Made by a program: the position numbers and the translations under genes | The notes under the pieces: model-generated | The model's input: the letters and a program-made list of their open reading frames with translations, nothing else | Databases searched by the model: none | Told to the model about the DNA's origin: nothing | NCBI GenBank assembly: GCA_004369045.1 | Contig: ML213503.1 | Span: 3,017,697 to 3,081,696 of the forward strand | Reading direction: 5' to 3' | From: Heliocybe sulcata | Taxonomy: Eukaryota; Basidiomycota; Agaricomycetes; Gloeophyllales; Gloeophyllaceae | DNA: 64,000 nt | Part shown: positions 10,888 through 22,279 of the stretch, in pieces | Numbering within the stretch: position 1 is the stretch's first letter | Layout of the letters: each line of letters begins with the position of its first letter

Positions 10888-12394
10888 CTATGCCTTTACT
10901 GCGCAGCAAAAGTACCGTACCTTACGTTTCTTGCCGACTGTGGCAATAATGGTGGCTTCGTCTGACAGCGGAGTTAGATCACTATCTGCCGGCTCGTCAT
11001 CCTATATATCGAACATCAGCTGGTATGTCAAAAAGCTCGCAGCTGAGCAGACCTCTTGTGCATCATCTCCTTTCAGGCGGGGCGTGAGCTTCTGAAGCTC
11101 TACCACATATGCTGAGGTACGCCCTCCGACTGTGATCCACCTAATTGTCGCCGGTTCTCCGGATGGCTGGGCAGAGATGAAGTCAGTCGTCTGAGAAAAT
11201 CGATATCCTTCCACAAAGATTACCAGCTTCAAAGTGTGCTTTTCTTTCTTGCCTTTGCCCTGTGGCTTCAATTAGTCCCAGCTATCCAAGCGTGACTCGG
11301 TACCCACCCAGCGATGCTTGAATAGCCAGTTTTCAGGGAACTTGGAGTCATCTGCGTGCGCTTCCACGGCTGTTTGACAAACAAGCTGTATCTGTTTGTG
11401 CAATTCGAAAAGCTGATCGGGCATGAGGGTGGCACATCGTTGCTCGGGGTGGATCCGGGCGTGATAAAGTACTTCGTCTATGATCATGCTAAACACGTAT
11501 GGGAGGAAGCTGGTATCTGAGAAGGCTTACCTGCTACCCAGTTGCCGATGCCCGCGCTGAAAGTCTGGTCTAGGAGCAAGGCTTTGATCGGACACTTGCG
11601 CTTAATGACCATGGGCGTAAACTCGTCTAGAGAAGGCATGGACAATATGGGATCGAAGCCTAATGTGGATATTGGTGGATCATTCATAGGCGATGCACAT
11701 AGTCGGATGCGGCCCAGACGTCGAGGGTCGAGAAACGCTAGTTGTGCAACAGTGTCTGTTTCATCGCTCAGATGTAGGACGAACTTCACGGGTCAATGAT
11801 CGCAAAACATCCTCCTCTGCCTATCTCACCTTCATAAATTTTGGAGGCCACTCGGTGGATGCTTTCCTCTTACCCTCCTTATAAAATATTGGAGGAACAC
11901 CCTTCACCTGTCGGAAAGTCGGTCCTCAAACACGCTCCGTGTGGCATGGATGGGTAGGTGCTTACTTGAACCGCGCCTGTCATGCCTAGATGTAGTACTG
12001 GCACTCGGCCAGCACCATCCAACTCTATGTAGAATACTTTCCCTGTCAGGGAGCAGTTTAGCTGCTTGTTTCCTCGCGCGGAAGGAGGGATGATTGGGTG
12101 CTACCATATCTGCCGACGTTCACCACCTTCCTGCCTGTAATCTCCTTGGCCTAAGCGCAATATACGAGTTATTTGGCGTGCGTAAATGAGGAACGGGGAG
12201 AGACGAACGAATTCCTCATGTGTTACGTCTGAGAAGACTATCGCGTCTTCCGCTGTTTCAACTGACTGGATGGATTTCCCAAGCGCCGTAGTCCGCACCA
12301 TTCGAGCTGTCTCTTCCACTTCTAAATGCAAGGACTCGCATTACTCTATGAAACTGTCGAACTAAAACCGAGTCCTACCAGGTAATTCGGGCAT
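10888..12394 (-). CDS. Formamidopyrimidine-DNA glycosylase (Fpg/Nei family)
   Basis: Base-excision repair glycosylase and AP lyase removing oxidised bases. The first exon reads ATG CCC GAA TTA CCT G and joins after a 49-nt intron to give MPELPEVEETARMV, the family start where Pro2 is the catalytic nucleophile and Glu3 the acid. Further landmarks: GKVFYIELDGAGRVPVLHLG, FLDPRRLGRIRL, ALLLDQTFSAGIGNWVAGE-type helix with IDEVLYHARIHPEQ. This is the fungal/plant type: no C-terminal zinc finger is seen, and the tail (KLTPRLKGDDAQE then DDEPADSDLTPLSDEA and KKRK) is acidic then basic, a possible nuclear signal. If the last intron is not used the protein stops at 11002 instead; I favour 10888 but am unsure. 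Divergent from the MFS gene. Confidence 0.88.
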
Positions 12395-12746
12395 GACTAT
12401 GCATTCAAATGATGAGGCTACGGGAAAGGTTTGGACCAAGAGTCAGCCACACTTAACGTGTACAGCCACAACTATAGAGGGGCCATTGGGTTTCCTTAAC
12501 TTGCTCACGATTCCAGACATCTTTTGTGCGTAGCATACCTATGGCATACAGTAATTGGTATAAACAGGCTGGTTACAACGCTAATCTTCAGGAACACAGA
12601 TATCATTGGTGATGCGCGTGTGGCTCCGGATTAGCTTGGCGATGGCACCACACCCGTGCCGGCGGCTCTCATTATAAAGTGTGCATGATCATTCACCTTA
12701 TATTGATGCGGAATCGCTTTGAGGCCTATGCATGCTTTCGCCAACG
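12395..12746. promoter_or_regulatory. Divergent intergenic region between the DNA glycosylase and MFS genes
   Basis: 352 nt between two divergent starts; contains the promoters of both. No recognisable operator seen. Confidence 0.45.
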
Positions 12747-15086
12747 ATGGGGGTGTTCAAGTTACGCCGAGTTCCATCGCAGCCTAATGAAGCCAACCGT
12801 CCTTGGGGCCTCGCTTGGAGGTCGTCAATATGGTTTTCGACTCTAGGTAGGTCGCTGCATGCTCATAACTCTATCGGACCGTAATTGAAAATGCCTCATG
12901 GAAATCAGTCGTAGGCTTTGGTGCGTGGTTTTGCAGTGTATTGCTTGCTTTGCGCTCATGCAGGGATATAGGAGTCTGTACAGATCTCATCGTCTACTCA
13001 GTGGTCATCCCAGTTCTTCCTTTCCGGCTTGAAGGACTTGGATATACCGGTGTGTCTGCCTTAGTCGGTTATATTCTATTTGCATACGTTAGTGAAAAGA
13101 TCCCTAATCATAAGTCAAAATAATCGATACTGAATGATAATTTCTGTCTAGTCGGGAGGGCTAGTCATTTGTGCGTACAGTAACATAACTTCTGGCCCTC
13201 TCTAACAAGTAGAAACTAGCCACGCCTCCAATCGTCATGCTCTGCGAACGGTACAATACCCGACAGATGCCATTTGTCCTCGGGATGCTTTTTCTTATAG
13301 GATCGCAGGTCCTATTAATGGAGGCACCAACGTACTGGGTGATGTGCCTGGCCCGTATCATCCAAGGTATAGTGGATAACCTGTCGTACCGACGACGTCA
13401 TCTAACCGTACACGGGAGGCGTGAGCTCCTCTGTGGTATGGGTGGTTGGCTTGGCATTGCTGTGAGTAACCACTTTATACCATACTACTATTATTCACTG
13501 GACGAAATTCATACTAGATGTGAGAATGTCCCCGAAGAAGTCGTAGGGCGTACGTGATTTTCTGTTCTAGGCGGTGATCGGCCCTCATCCCTGTATCACA
13601 GGGCAACTGGGTCTGGCAATGTCCGGACTCTCGCTTGGGTAAGTCCTCAGATTCATCTGATATTCGTACTATAACCTTCCGCTTCTCCAGCATTCTCGTG
13701 GGCCCGCCCGTAGGAGGCGGACTCTACAACGCATTTGGTTATCGAGGGCCATTTATATTCGGCATAATCATTAGTGTCATTGATCTAATAGGCCGGCTGC
13801 TAATTATCGAACGCAAGGACGCTCTGCTCTGGGGAGTCGATACTGCTGCATCGCAGGGCAAAGATGTGGAGCAGCCGCCAGCTGGATCCGACGAAAAGAA
13901 AGAGAAGAGAGTGGAGACTGACGACACGCAGAAGGATGCACAAATTCGGGCTTCCCAAGAACCTGATGACGCTGGGCCCTCCAGAGCAGATGGCCAAGTG
14001 GACGTGCCGAAGTCGAATACTGAAGGCGCCCAAGAGACTCAGACCGCTGCTGAATTGCACGAGGCCGGAAAGAAACGCATCTCCGTCTTTCGTGTTGTCG
14101 GCCAGCTGGGTAGGTCGCCGCGAGCGCTCACGGCTTTCATTATTACGATTGCTTACGGGTACGTATTGATGCTGCCTTGGAAGCAGCCCCGGGCACATCC
14201 TGACTGGCTATCAGCTTAGTATATGCCAGTCAAGAACCTACAATCCCCTTACACCTGCAAGCGCAATGGGGATACGATTCGACGAAAGTGGGCTTGGTAT
14301 TCATTGCGTCAGTCGTGCCAACATTAATCTGTAAGTGAAGCCCAAATCCGTCTCACTGTCTTGCGATGCGTTTGCGTCCTGATTACTCGAACCAGCCTCT
14401 CCTATCGCCGGGTGGTTAGCAGATAAATGTGGGGCGGAATGGGTAACCGCACCTATGCTGATCCTGTCCATCCCATGGTGGTTGATCGTCATCATAAACG
14501 GCCACGTCGCGCTCTTTATAGTAGCTTTCGCCATACAGAGTACGCGACGCTCCTCACTCATTGCGGACATCCGTTGTGCTGATCAGATATGACTAGGCCT
14601 TTTCACCGCTGGCGCTTTGGCGCCCATTACCGCCGAATTAGCCGCTGTGGCACGCACTTTCGACGAGATTGGCTGTAAGTGCTCGACTATGGTTAATTTC
14701 CAAATGTCCACAAACAGCTTATCGATACTTATAAGACGCCCACGTTTATGGTGCCTTTAATCTCGCATACGGCGTCGGGTCTGCAGGTTCGTCTCCGCCC
14801 CGATTTTATGCCAACATCGCGTGCTAAGCCGTATCCACTACAGTTGGTCCACTTATCGGCGGACAGGTAAATGCTCGACTTTCCACTGCGAGCGAGACGA
14901 TTTCTCTGAATGCCTTCCTCCTAGATCTATGACCACACATCCCGCGGTTGGTTAGCAGTATGCGTGCTTGCAGCTGGATTGGTTCTCATATCGGCAGTCC
15001 TCGGCTTCATTTACACGGGTGAGACCAGTCTACTAAAGAGGATATTACCGTTCCTTGGAAGAAGGAAAATGAACGGAAACGCATAA
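12747..15086 (+). CDS. MFS transporter, DHA1 / vesicular-amine-transporter-like
   Basis: Twelve-helix major facilitator, predicted proton-coupled drug or metabolite exporter in the plasma or vacuolar membrane; substrate unknown. ATG at 12747 reads MGVFKLRRVPSQPNEANRPW. At least ten short introns join to give DLIVYSVVIPVLPFRLEGLGY (TM1), IVMLCERYNTRQMPFVLGM (loop 2-3 and TM3), YWVMCLARIIQG, SSSVVWVVGLALL, GLSLGILVGPPVGGGLYNAFGYRGPF (TM5, motif C-like), a long charged central loop of about 90 residues (Lys/Glu/Asp rich, codons near 13810-14080), then the second half with TAGALAPITAELAAVARTF, VYGAFNLAYGVGSAVGPLIGGQIYD and SAVLGFIYTGETSLL. All joins I tried stay in frame, so it is probably functional although it looks broken on ORF inspection. 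Confidence 0.85.
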
Positions 15087-15513
15087 GCAGGTCATAAATG
15101 TCATTTGACGACCTATGTAGACACCGGGAGTTATCATAGACCATTACGAGATTAAAGTTATTGCTTCCGAGGACTGGTCTGACACAGCCACACCGCACGT
15201 ACGGGCATCATCGTACTCGTCGCTCAGCATGCGGAAACTCGGACTGCTTGTATTCTTGTAACTTATTGGGCGCACCACACAAGACTGTTTATCGCTTGCT
15301 TGCGCGTTGCGGTCGACTCGAACCACTGCATCCCTCACACTTGGCTGGAAACGCGGAATCCAACATACCAGAAGTCTCAAAAGCTTTCGCATGGGAAGAC
15401 CTCTCTTCGGCGCGGAACCATCACGTTAGACACTTTTTGGATCAATCCGTCAAACACTAACGATATACTTCAAAGGCCTGCGTCACGGCGATCTTTGCAG
15501 CTGTATTATTTGC
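15087..15513. other. Intergenic region, nothing recognised
   Basis: About 430 nt between the MFS stop and the next plus-strand start. Short ORFs on both strands have no coding character. It presumably contains the 5' region of the gene at 15514. Confidence 0.45.
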
Positions 15514-17489
15514 ATGCCGCTTCCGCTTGACGCGCATACGTCGAGTGCTACTGCACCATCTATGACCCCTACGCGCCCCAATGGTTCAACAAGCGACTTA
15601 GAAGTCCCTCCAGGAGCACCGACTTCTACTACAACATCAAATAATGACGTGTATACGCAGACGAGGGATAGCTTGCGGCTAGCATCTACAGCTCTGGATG
15701 CCGCGTATACACGACTTCGTGAATTACGGATTGCTATACGTGGACTTTCAGCTGCATCGGATGGCATGAACCCAGGGCATGCAGCTATTGTCCTTCCAGG
15801 AGGAAATAGTGCAACCGCGGAGAACGCGACGGCAGACTCATCGCAAGGCGAAACAGAGCCTCTCCGGATCCCAAGTCTTTCGTCGGTTAGCCGCGACATA
15901 GTCCGTGAACCGTTGTCTAGTAATCCCACCTCCTTGTTCCATCTACCCGAACTCCCTCCTCTCGAACCTGCACGTTCGCCTGGGCCTTCCCCGATAGCAT
16001 CAACGGACTCGAGCAATCCAGGAGGGCAGGGGAGGCTGCGGCAACTGAGAAGTCGGAGGTCACTTCTGGAAGACCACTTGCGTATCAGGCGAGAGGACAT
16101 GGTGGGAGCTATCGGACGGCGTGCCGCTGCTCGGGCTGCAGCTGAGGCTGTATCTGCTACAGGCTCTCGCACCGAGGACACGCAATCGTTGTATGACAGG
16201 TCTATCCAGATCGCGAACGAACTCGAACAGACCATTGATCGGTATTTAGCCAATCGCAGGTCTCTGTCCAATGCTTTGGCGACTGCTCAGAGGACGATCG
16301 CTCCGGCTCGCCCGGATGAAGCGTCAAGATCTCAGCGCAACAATGCTACGACGGAAGGGACAGGTTTGTTAAATTCGACAGAACAGACTACATCTCCAAG
16401 GTCGCGAGTACTGCCGGCTCCTAGGCGCGTTGCCTCACACACCCCGAGATTTAGCTTGGGACTGAGAGCCCTGGATGTTTTCCAGCGACATCATCCAAAC
16501 TGTTGAGTAACCATGCTCTTGCTTTACTGTTGAGACTTACCCGATCGATCGCAGCCACGGATAGTCTGCACAATCCAAGTCTAGGAATACCCTTTCCATC
16601 TTCTGAAAGATCGCTCCGAGACTGTTGAGTAATTTGCCTCCTTGTCTTAGTGTTGGGTACTCACGCGATCGTTCGCAGCCACGGATAGCCTGGACGATTT
16701 GGCCCCAGGCCGGCCTTCTGAAAGATCATTTCGAGATAGCGATGCAGGCACTATGGAGGACCTTGAGGACGCCATGAGTCGGATGATGCGGCCTGGGGAC
16801 GATTACCGCTTCCTTCCAAGCAATCGGGATTCTGTCAGACAGCCTCTTCGTGCAAGAGATACCACGTCAAGCTTGGACTGGGCTCCTGATAGAGACCATC
16901 CGTTTACCGCTGCTCTTCCATCCCGAACAGGACGTCGCCGCTGGGGTCAGTATTTTTTCGCATCTTTTTTGCCACAAAAGAGTCTTACGGACATCTCTGC
17001 AGCTCTTCTCGACGAGGATGGCGATGAGATAGCGAGTACTCCACGAGATATCACCGACCACATGCGTTCAGAAGTACATATTCCGCTCGCCAACAAGTCG
17101 ACCAAATATTCACGTAATTTTGCAGAATTCACTGATACCGACCACGCAAACTTCAATCTTTCATGACAGTGATGATGAAATTCGCATTGCCCGCGTCCGT
17201 CTGAATAATCATCGACGTGTGTATCCATGTTCATCTCTTGTCTTCTCAATGACCAATTTGGCTCAAACCCCGTCTGGCAGTGCAATTGGTTCTCGACATG
17301 AACAGTGATCCCACCGCGGCCGCCCAGCATCCCATCACATTCGGCTCCCCGATACCCTACCGCGTTGACCCCTTACCCGTGCCTATCGAACGGATGATGC
17401 GTCCAAGCCCTGCTCGGGTGAAAGCGACAGGAAAGGAGAGACGAATTGTTACACGTAAGCCTTCCCTGACGACTGGAATTGGCCGATAA
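15514..17489 (+). CDS. Uncharacterised Ser/Arg-rich protein with coiled-coil segments and a duplicated exon
   Basis: No family recognised. ATG at 15514 (MPLPLDAHTSSATAPS). Exon 1 encodes about 330 residues, low-complexity (Ser, Pro, Thr, Arg) with helical, probably coiled-coil parts around SLRLASTALDAAYTRLREL and GRLRQLRSRRSLLEDHLRI and IANELEQTIDRYLAN. Two small exons follow that are copies of each other (STDSLHNPSLG...SERSLRD and STDSLDDLAPG...SERSFRD). Introns at about 16937, 17066 and 17216 then lead to FHDSDDEIRIARVRLNNH, LQLVLDMNSDPTAAAQHPI and a basic C-terminus (KATGKERRIVTRKPS). Joins were chosen because each keeps phase. Possibly a nuclear or scaffold protein restricted to basidiomycetes; that is inference. 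Confidence 0.65.
16502..16737 (+). repeat. Tandem duplication of one intron plus one exon
   Basis: Two consecutive units, 16502-16623 and 16624 to about 16737. Each starts with the intron donor context CTGTTGAGTAA, carries a 53-55 nt intron ending in TCGCAGCCACGGATAG, and then an exon containing TCTGAAAGATC. The exons are in the same phase, so the copy adds 23 residues without shifting the frame; unit 2 has a 9-nt deletion relative to unit 1. Confidence 0.85.
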
Positions 17490-17824
17490 GAAATGCATTA
17501 CACATCCACGTTGAAAGTATGAATGAGCTTCCTAGCCATGGGCCACGAGCTTGACTTCGTAGACGTGTACGCATCAGGCTTCAGGACTTGGCTTGAAGAT
17601 GACGAGGTCGCGGTCCTCTTACGGTAGTTTTGCTTGGTTGTAGTATAGGGAAATGACATGGACGGAATGTGCTCATTCACAATCACTATGCCGTGCTGAT
17701 TGCAGTACAGTGCAAAGAATAGGTCTGCCAAACTGAAGTGTAACAGACGAAGAGCCTAGAGTAACAATAAACAATAAAGAGGAATAATCGACACGAGAGG
17801 GTGGAAAGAATTAACGAAGTTGTA
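17490..17824. other. Convergent 3' region
   Basis: 335 nt between two convergent stop codons. Contains AATAAA-like motifs (around 17766-17780) compatible with polyadenylation; no other gene seen. Confidence 0.5.
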
Positions 17825-20240
17825 TCACCGTGCAGTTGACGGATACGAGTACAACTGCTGATAAGACGGAGTGCCCGTAGCAGGCTGGGGGGTTGTAGGT
17901 GCAGGGCTCGTAGCCTGATTGCCAGTAGTCCGTAGGTGCGCAGGTAGAGTGGGCACGGTGTACCCAGGTGTACTTGGTGTCAAGGTGGGCTGCTGGTGAG
18001 GCTTCGCCACGGTGTTCGCAACTGCTCGCTGCGCTTGCGGCGTTTGTGCAGTCGGATTCGCGCCGTAATAGCCGGGGTAGGCACCAGCAGTCGCCGCCGC
18101 TTGGCCAGTAGTACCCGACTGTTGCCCAGCTGCTCCATATCCGTACCACCCTGCATATGAATATTGCGCTTGCTGACCGTATTGGCCGTAGTACGCAGAG
18201 CCGTTTGCTTGGCCCTGAGCACCGGCGTACGCGGTAGGATAGTAGGCCCCCGTTTGCCCGGTAGGATATGTGTAACCAGCTCGGTATGGATAATATCCAG
18301 GGTAGGCAGAGGCAGGTGTATTGGGAGCGCTGGCTTTGTTGGCACCAGATGTAGCAGGCGTAGTCGCTGAAGGTACCGAGGCGCCGGCTTTGATTTGTAG
18401 AGAGGTGTCATCCCGCACTGCTGAGGACCGTGCGGGTTGCAGCGTGCCATACCAGCCTTGCGACGGGTTGATGGGCAATGTCCGGTGTAATCTCTGAAGT
18501 ACGGCTTCCGACGGTATGAGGGGTACATCCGGGGAGTTCGATGTTCGAGGGCGGAGAGAGGCCAGGGCGGACAGCGTTTCCATAATCGCTTGAGCTGTGA
18601 TAACACAGGCATTAGTCCGAAAGCTAGACAAATCCACAGGAATCAAACTCACCAGTCTCCCATTCTTCGGAACCCGCTTCCACCTGAGCGAACGCGCCGT
18701 CCTCGGCACCAAGCCGCTCCTTCTGAAGCTCCTCCAGCCGCTGCAACGCACGAGCATTCCGGTGCAGGAGCTCCTGGACGGCCTTCTCCAGCTCCAAGGT
18801 ATTCACGAACGACTTGACGCCGTCCACCTCACTTGAGTCAAGTAAACTCTTGAGAGCTGCCTCGATGTCCTCCGACGGCCGAGTTTCCTTGGGGGCTTCC
18901 TCTACTTCCATGGCATCCGGTTCATGCTCTGCATTACCTCCAGGTTGTGATTCTGACTCTGGAAGGACGGCCGCGCGGGCCCTAGCCTCCTGCTCCAATC
19001 GTGCCAGCAACGCTTTCTGCCTCGCCTTCAATCTCCGCTTAACCTCCCGATTCCATAACACCTGTCCCATTGCGTCTCGCCCTACCTCGGATCCATCCTG
19101 GTCAAAACTCGGAGCGAAACTCGCGTAGGGCCCATAGTCAAGGAAACTGCCAGTCGTGACATATCTCGGTCCTGGAGGTAGTTGCTTCGGTCCAGGCGGC
19201 TTTCTCGGGAACAGAGTCCCTATCGTAGGATGTCGTAATGACAGGTCCGAAGTCGAGGTTGAGGGTGCATAGGTAGTGGATGGCGTTGGCAAGATGGCGA
19301 CTAGTTCAGCATGCGCTGTCGCAAGGTCCTTGAGCTCTTTGCCGTCTTGAGGGGCTGCGAAGTCCGAATCCAACGAGGTCCACCAGTCGCCTGTAGGTAG
19401 TCGCTGCAGGAGAGCGTATTTGCGCTTGCGGGAGGGTGATTTTGGGCGAGTGGCGACTGTCGACAATTTCGTGGGTTTCGACTCGTCATGAACCTGAGCT
19501 GCGTCGGATGTTTCTGATTCTTGGGGAAAGATGGTCTCTATGTCTAGCGGTATTGATACGGAATGGCAAGAGGCTTGGTTGAGAAGATCTAGGGCGCGGT
19601 TGCAAAAACGGAGTTGTTGCGCAGCCGGTGTTGACGGTCGCCCTCGAGCATGTGATGAGATAGGGAACAAGTGTTGAATGGCGGTCTGAAATGGACATTA
19701 GCGACTGCGAGCTGCCAAACCGAGAATAGCTCACCCGTAATACCCGCAGTGGATGCTTAGATGACTCCTTCAAAAGAGCCCGTAAAGAGTACGAGAGTGA
19801 TGATGAAGACGTAGATGGTTCTGTAGAGTCGGAGGGTAGGGGGAACACTCGATCTAGGAGGCCTTGCGTATCCACCCTTGAACGAGCAATTGTTCGTGAG
19901 CAGGGGTAATCATGAGATAGTCGGATGCGACATACATTTCGAGGATATCTAGTATCTTCTCAGCATCTCCGGGATCCAGTGGAACGTCGCCAACAAACGG
20001 TAACTCCTTGTCTTCTCTGCCTGTAATGATTTCAGTTGCAAGCGACTCCTCTTCGCCGTCAACAGCATTCTCGGTTTTGGGCTGCTTCGCAGCAGGTTGT
20101 CCCTCCTCTTGGCCAGCGACACCTGGTGCTCGTTTGCGCTTCTTCGCAGCCTGTTTCGATTTAGTAGTTGTGGGGACAGGCGGAGGTGCTTCCGGGACCA
20201 GTTCTGTTTGCTGCACCGAAGAGCGGGTTGCACGGGCCAT
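17825..20240 (-). CDS. Uncharacterised protein with NLS-like N-terminus and Tyr/Gly-rich prion-like C-terminus
   Basis: Not assigned to a family. ATG at 20240 opens MARATRSSVQQTELVPEA, followed by a bipartite-like basic stretch (KQAAKKRKRAPG). A first folded segment reads LDPGDAEKILDILEMYVASDY; then a Ser-rich part, SRKRKYALLQRLPTGDWWTSLDSDF (another basic cluster), a helical charged region (LWNREVKRRLKARQKALLARLEQEARARA), ALKSLLDSSEVDGVKSFVNTLELEKAVQELLHRNARALQRLEEL, and IMETLSALASLRPR. The last roughly 180 residues are low complexity, with repeated YPGYYPYRAGYTYPTG, YYGQYGQQ and YGYGAAGQQ, like the Tyr/Gly-rich disordered regions of RNA-binding or transcription co-regulators. A nuclear role is likely from composition only. 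Divergent from the mL43 gene. Confidence 0.7.
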
Positions 20241-20575
20241 TACAACGGCAAAGACCAGGCCAAAGGGGCAAAAATGAAGATAGAAGGGTGGTAAGAGGTA
20301 AGAGACGACGCGGTTGTGGCGAAATGGACGGATTGGGTGCGCGCGTAGCAGTTACGAAACGCGTCGGACGCGTCGATACTTTGGATCCGTGACCAGATGT
20401 CGTTGCCCTCTGCACGCTTCACTCTCAGCGCAGACACAACAACTCTAGCATTTGGATCTCCGACGCAATATTTATAGTGGCTGTCTAATCCCATTAACAC
20501 TCCGACAAGCATACATCTATACTCCGCTTGTAGTCCAATCACGTCGGAAGTATATACTCAGGCTGCCTTCAGGCC
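20241..20575. promoter_or_regulatory. Divergent promoter region, unknown nuclear protein / mL43
   Basis: 335 nt between two start codons facing away from each other. No distinct regulatory motif seen. Confidence 0.45.
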
Positions 20576-21074
20576 ATGTCCTTCAAACTACCTCCGCCGA
20601 TAAAGCCCATCTTCCGAGGTCAGCTCGCCTCCCGGCCTGCTAATGGACACACGGCCTTTATTCCTCAATGCCGCAAACTGGTGTTCCGGTACTGCGAGAA
20701 ATGGCCGTCATCGTCTAGGACACGCACCTACCTTCAAAACCATCTGGAGGAGATGGCTCGGGCAAATCCCCATGTTGAGATTGTTATACAACAGCAGAAT
20801 CAGAAGGAACCCATTGTGCGAGGCTTCTACTGTAAGCCATCCCCGAGAGTCTGTCGTATTGCTTCTATTCACTTGGTGTCCAGTGAATGGGCGGGATAAG
20901 GTCATCTCGCTCAAGGAGTCTGAAGTTACCCAGATCCAGCAAAAGGTCCAACTGCTTTTGGACTCCTCTGGAGCCAAGATTAAGCCTCTCAAGAGGCGCG
21001 TTATCGAGAGTACGATGGAGTCAGCGAGAGGCATCTGGAGCGGGCTTCATGTTCCCGAGCTGTACAAAATTTGA
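20576..21074 (+). CDS. MRPL51: Mitochondrial large-subunit ribosomal protein mL43
   Basis: Mitoribosome protein of the L51/S25/CI-B8 thioredoxin-like domain family (yeast Mrpl51, human MRPL43). ATG at 20576 (MSFKLPPPIKPIFRG). Landmarks: CRKLVFRYCEKWPSSSRTRTYL, then MARANPHVEIVIQQQNQKEP, then, after a 51-nt intron (20832-20882), FYLNGRDKVISLKESEVTQI and VQLLLDSSGAKIKPLKRRV. The length of about 148 residues fits the family. No separate targeting extension is obvious, as in yeast Mrpl51. Confidence 0.9.
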
Positions 21075-22279
21075 TGGATACGGCTCTTCCATTACTGGGT
21101 AGCTCTGGTGCTCGGGGACGTATCAAGACTTGTATAGTACCAAACGTAAGTCCCTGTGATGTCCCCCGATCGTGTACTGATACTTAGGTCCGTAGGATAT
21201 GTGATGTCATGCGCCACATCGGATGTCCTACTTAATGGATGCAAGAGGTGTATTAAGGCCTTGGGGCCCTTGGAAGTGATGTAGGCTCTCATAAGCATGC
21301 TTGTCGAGCCATCGGGTCTTGCGCCCGCCAGTCTCTGACGCACCACTGGTCCGCATTCGCTCTACGGACTCTACGCTCCAGTCCTAGCCTATCTAGAATT
21401 TACACTGAAGGCTGCTCCGTGTCCATGCGACGCTGTCAGCCTTCTGTTGAAGTTCTATCTACAGCGCTAGCACTAGGGTAAGGGTCCTGCGTGAATATCG
21501 TGACTATATCGGCCCTCTGTCAGCAATTCAAGCTCAAGCGTAGACTTCATTATGATCATTATCGCAATCTGGTCTGCTGTCCCACGAGAGCTTCAGTTCT
21601 TCCGTCTCCAAACTATTGTTGACATCCTGATAATAGAAGTCCCAGCCACAAGGGCAATGAAGGCCTACGGCGGATCTACCGCTATTTGTGAAATGCTTGC
21701 CGGCTTCTGGTGAAAGAGTCTTCATCACCTCAAGTACTTGCATGCTGCTACCCGCAGACATGAACAGGATAAGGTGTCCTCCCGATTGCCGGCTAACGTC
21801 GAGCTGCACTTTCCGTCTCTCGCGTCGCGAAAGCAAACATTGTAGCTTGGCCCAACGTGGCTTCGCTTGCAATTGGGAGGCAGGGATCCGGAAGTCAGGA
21901 CCGGTCCATTGGGCCCTGGCTTTATGGACTCCGTTTAGACGCTCGTTTCTCTGGTCCTCTTCGTATGATGAATGTGATTACGGCCTACAGAACCAAAGGC
22001 TGTACACTGACGTACGCAGCGACGTACGGGCCCACTAGTCGGAGAGCACACTGGGCCAAACTCAGCGGCAACATTCGTCTCCGGGGGAAAGCAAATAGCG
22101 TAAAGAAACACGAGGCGAGAGCATGTTTCGCCGCCCTGTGCCATGATATACTTTCGCCGTGCCTACTTACATACACGTGCCGGTATGAGGTATATATTCT
22201 CAGACTCTGAAAGGCCGGTTCTCCTCTGGTGTTGCCCGACTGCCAAATTCCGCTTGCGCTACCACCGTCCCGCCCAGCG
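21075..22279. other. 1.2-kb stretch without a confident gene
   Basis: A minus-strand open stretch at 21534-21872 (GGHLILFMSAGSSMQVLEV, then HCPCGWDFYYQDVNN) has some coding character but no ATG, no family and no convincing upstream exon. It could be the end of a small gene or a relic. The rest shows nothing recognisable apart from the upstream region of the gene starting at 22280. Confidence 0.4.

Noticed and set aside
12747-15086. MFS gene as a pseudogene
   Set aside because: Stops fall inside introns with good donors, branch points and acceptors; the spliced protein retains transporter landmarks to the C-terminus.
15483-16271. 262-residue minus-strand ORF
   Set aside because: Shadow of exon 1 of the plus-strand gene, which is supported by phase-consistent introns and the duplicated exon.
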